Virus record (IMG/VR): IMGVR_UViG_3300031857_001396
Span: 1 to 23,783 of that record
Source of the DNA: a virus
Length of the DNA: 23,783 nucleotides
Strand: one strand, 5' to 3'
Under the pieces are notes generated by a model that saw only the letters and a list, made by a program, of their open reading frames with translations, searched no databases and was not told the DNA's origin. The position numbers and the translations under genes were made by a program. Positions within the stretch are counted from its first letter, which is position 1. Each line of letters begins with the position of its first letter. Shown one piece after another: positions 21,409 through 23,783 of the stretch.

Positions 21409-23783
21409 CTGCGACCATCATTCCTAATATCAATACGGGGGCTACCTAGCTGCCATGCTACACCCAAGGTATTTGACTCAATCCTAAAACTCATCTGGCG
21501 AGCCCGTAGGCGGGTATAGACCTGCCCATCAAACTCCTGTACGTCATAGGTACCTCGATTAGCGTAGTTCTGAGCGCTAGCAACTTGTGGGTTATCAGCA
21601 GTGCCATAAGGCGCACCAGAATTTCTACGTGGACGCACAGTCATTGTGACGTGGGGTTGGTTTACGTTAGAGCCGTTAAAGGTCAAGTCAGGCAATATGC
21701 GCCATACAAACCCGAAGTTATGCCCATCGCCAATATCAAAGTCAGAAGACTGAATATAGGCTTCAATCGGTACTGGGGTTAACCCTGATACGTCATCAAC
21801 GTTGGCTTCATGGTAAAGAATGCGGTTGTTAACGCCGTCGGCTGCCATTGGGTATTGGCGTAAACCAGAGTCTAGCCAAGCAGTGCGGTTCATTGTTCCG
21901 TAAGCCCATACCCGCTCAAGGTAGTTATAGATAACGTAGCTGTCTATGACATCACTGTCTTGTGAGCAATAGAACCACCACACTTCGCTGTATGCCTCGT
22001 TAGAAGCAGCAAATACTTGGAAAGCTTGGTCTTTATTAATGTCATCAAAAATAAACTGCCAGATAGCACATGGTAGGGTTTCTACACGACCAGAATACAT
22101 GAAAAACTTATCCGTACCCATCCAGTAAGTGATGTTGTTAATGGTTATTGCTGAGTTAGGCGACATAATTGTGATGTTGTCTTGCAGCAACTGAAAGCCC
22201 CAGATGTAGGGTGGTCCTAGGTACTGCATAGAATAGATAGCCGCATCAGACCAAACCAAGATCTCCTGACGGGTTGAGCGAGCCATAATAATGGTCGAGC
22301 CAATGTTTAAGCGATATTCACCAGACTGGTTTGTAGCGGCAGGCACCCACTGATATGGGTTCTCTTGGTCTGACCAGCGTACTAGTAACGGGTCAAAAGT
22401 TGTTTCGGCATCAAGAGGATCATATGGGTTGGCACCAAACGCAATAACAAAGCGCTGAATAGCAGAGCCAATAATTTGATTGGTTTGATTTGGCACAAAC
22501 TGCCCTTGGAAACCTTGTGCAGTAGAAACTGTTGCTAAGTCTTGTGCTCGTACAGTTATACCAGCGGTAGCATCCCAGTAGAAAATAGCACCGCCACGAG
22601 GGGCAATAATTAAGTCTTCACCAAAGTTATCGTTAGACCATAAGCGCAACTGCTGACCAATACCTACATCTGCCGCAGATCCCCAAGGACGAATGCCATA
22701 CTGAGGATAAGCAACCACATTACTACCGCCACCAAGCATGCCGTAAGTTGCCGTTTTTTGAATGGTAATGGTGTATGTATTGGCGTCAACATAAGTAAGT
22801 TCAAACGTAGAATTAAAAAAACTAGCTGCAATGGTATCAAGTGGGTGCCCATAAAAACCAATACCATTAGTAGTGGTTGGGAAAGCAACGGTTCCTGAGA
22901 AGCCAAAAGTAACGGCTGTACTATTTACTGCCGTAGCACCTAAAAATGCCACCCAAACATTTGAAGCCGTACCTGATCCAGTACCCACACCCGTTGCCGT
23001 AAAAATGGTTCCAATGGCATTAGAAGCAGCGCCAATCAGAGTAAAGTTAGTAGACCCGCTACCAGTAGAAACAATTTTGTATTGCTGCCCTACAACAAAA
23101 GAACCAGCGCTAGTTAAATACCCATGCGCATTCTGAGTTACTGTAACAACGTTGCTACCAGCCGACATTGAGAATGGGTTTGCGCCAAGGGTTACAGGCA
23201 CAGTAGGAGACCACGGACCAGCGCCCCATCCATTATTAACGGTAAATACGTCGTTACCTATTGGATATAGGTATTGGATTGTTACTGTCCCACCCCCAGT
23301 ACCAGTAGAAGATGCGGTTGCAGAGGCAGTAATCCGGAAAGACTGAGACGTTATAACTGCCGTTATAGTATATTCACCTTGAATAGTTAAGCCGCCAACC
23401 GTAGTAGTGCTTGTTAAAATAACAAAATCGCCAACATTCGGTACGATGCCGCTAACAGAATCTGTTACGGTAACTAGATTAGAACCATCAGTAGTAGAAA
23501 AAGGGTTAGAGGTTAGCGTTGTGGTGGTATTACCAGCGCTATTTAAACGTAAGGGTGTTACGTCGTTGTAGTTACCGCCGTTCTCAATATAGTATTTTTT
23601 ACTGGTGCCAACGCCCAATAAGTTTGAGCCAGCCAAAGTAGCCCAGTTCCACAAAGCACGGCACACACCAACAAACGTATTATTAGATAAACGTACCCAA
23701 CCACCAATTTTTTCAGGAAAGCCAGAACGAAAGCGCACTTTGTCGCAAGCATACCAACCGCCCTCGTTGGAGTAGTCAGTACC
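21405..23783 (-). CDS. Tail nozzle-like protein (T7 gp12-type), 5' end outside the window
   Basis: At least 793 residues, open to the right edge. The 15 codons before the GTG at 23738 are in frame and code GTDYSNEGGWYACDK, joining smoothly to VRFRSGFPEKIGGWVR. So the true start lies beyond the window and the GTG is internal. The protein is beta-rich throughout. It begins with the EGGW...CDKVRFRSG...KIGGW signature of podovirus nozzle proteins, then two related beta modules (visible residues about 91-158 and 200-350). Next come propeller-like strands (RLWSNDNFGEDLIIAPRGG, YWMGTDKFFMYSG) and a C-terminal domain ending at ATGA. It would form the distal tail tube through which DNA passes. The second beta module is interrupted by an inserted unit at 22962-23108. 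It is the most upstream gene of this transcript in view. Confidence 0.82.
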   Translation of the reverse strand, partial: GTDYSNEGGWYACDKVRFRSGFPEKIGGWVRLSNNTFVGVCRALWNWATLAGSNLLGVGTSKKYYIENGGNYNDVTPLRLNSAGNTTTTLTSNPFSTTDGSNLVTVTDSVSGIVPNVGDFVILTSTTTVGGLTIQGEYTITAVITSQSFRITASATASSTGTGGGTVTIQYLYPIGNDVFTVNNGWGAGPWSPTVPVTLGANPFSMSAGSNVVTVTQNAHGYLTSAGSFVVGQQYKIVSTGSGSTNFTLIGAASNAIGTIFTATGVGTGSGTASNVWVAFLGATAVNSTAVTFGFSGTVAFPTTTNGIGFYGHPLDTIAASFFNSTFELTYVDANTYTITIQKTATYGMLGGGSNVVAYPQYGIRPWGSAADVGIGQQLRLWSNDNFGEDLIIAPRGGAIFYWDATAGITVRAQDLATVSTAQGFQGQFVPNQTNQIIGSAIQRFVIAFGANPYDPLDAETTFDPLLVRWSDQENPYQWVPAATNQSGEYRLNIGSTIIMARSTRQEILVWSDAAIYSMQYLGPPYIWGFQLLQDNITIMSPNSAITINNITYWMGTDKFFMYSGRVETLPCAIWQFIFDDINKDQAFQVFAASNEAYSEVWWFYCSQDSDVIDSYVIYNYLERVWAYGTMNRTAWLDSGLRQYPMAADGVNNRILYHEANVDDVSGLTPVPIEAYIQSSDFDIGDGHNFGFVWRILPDLTFNGSNVNQPHVTMTVRPRRNSGAPYGTADNPQVASAQNYANRGTYDVQEFDGQVYTRLRARQMSFRIESNTLGVAWQLGSPRIDIRNDGRR
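22962..23108 (-). other. Inserted beta module within the nozzle-like gene
   Basis: About 49 codons (visible residues 226-274) read AGSFVVGQQYKIVSTGSGST, then NFTLIGAASNAIGTIFTATG, then a Gly/Thr/Ser tail. The pattern V-G-x-x-Y-x-I ... N-F-T-x-I-G-A ... G-T-x-F-T-A-T-G occurs as a repeated unit in unrelated phage tail proteins. It splits a beta unit whose sister copy earlier in the same protein lacks it. Confidence 0.55.

Noticed and set aside
23558-23738. GTG at 23738 as the start of the nozzle-like gene
   Set aside because: The frame is open through all 15 upstream codons to the window edge, and those codons encode the conserved EGGW...CDK part of the family signature, so the GTG is internal.
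1-23783. CRISPR array, tRNA genes, insertion sequences, integrase or attachment sites
   Set aside because: I looked for regularly spaced direct repeats, tRNA-like cloverleaf segments, transposase or recombinase motifs and found none.

Overview
The window is a stretch of a tailed bacteriophage genome, most likely a podovirus (short-tailed phage). The left third (1-8197, + strand) is a tightly packed DNA-replication and processing module. The right two thirds (8359-23783, - strand) is a virion module. The two modules converge on a strong + strand terminator at 8221-8243. The podovirus call rests on a tail-nozzle-like protein at the right edge followed by a chain of Gly/Ala/Gln-rich, ejection-protein-like products and one giant virion protein. 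I see no integrase, no bacterial housekeeping gene, no tRNA, no CRISPR array and no insertion sequence. The host cannot be read from the sequence. AGGAG-type ribosome sites point to a Gram-negative-like bacterium, and a freshwater proteobacterial host is only a guess.

Left module, in order: a small protein reaching the left edge; a RecB/Cas4-type nuclease with four cysteines placed for an iron-sulfur cluster; an HNH endonuclease; two unknown proteins; an SNF2-family helicase; a 68-base gap holding a weak hairpin, a sigma70-like promoter and a perfect 18-bp palindrome; a coiled-coil protein; a putative zinc-containing ssDNA-binding protein with an acidic tail; a secreted cysteine-rich 50-residue protein; a small helix-turn-helix protein whose ribosome site appears to be brought into place by a GNRA hairpin; a 54-residue protein; and a 950-residue primase-helicase (archaeo-eukaryotic primase plus DUF927-type ATPase). 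Stop/start overlaps and short gaps show that most are cotranscribed and several are translationally coupled. Together they would prime, unwind, coat and process phage DNA. No DNA polymerase, RNA polymerase, terminase, portal or capsid gene lies in the window.

Right module, read leftwards from the right edge in transcription order: nozzle-like protein (5' end off the window), a C1q/jelly-roll-like protein, a Gly/Ala-rich protein with a widespread phage C-terminal motif, a GNAT-fold-like protein the size of T7 gp13, a Gln/Ala-rich protein and a second Ala/Pro-rich protein (both ejection-like), and a 2588-residue polyvalent protein carrying a HExxGH metallopeptidase-like site and a C-terminal LPD38-like region. 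Four-base ATGA overlaps link several of these genes.

The items most worth a second look are the giant polyvalent protein, the secreted cysteine-rich mini-protein, the promoter/palindrome at 3372-3409, the folded-spacer ribosome site at 4887-4917, and a mobile-looking module inserted in the nozzle gene. I see no complete new defence or mobile system.
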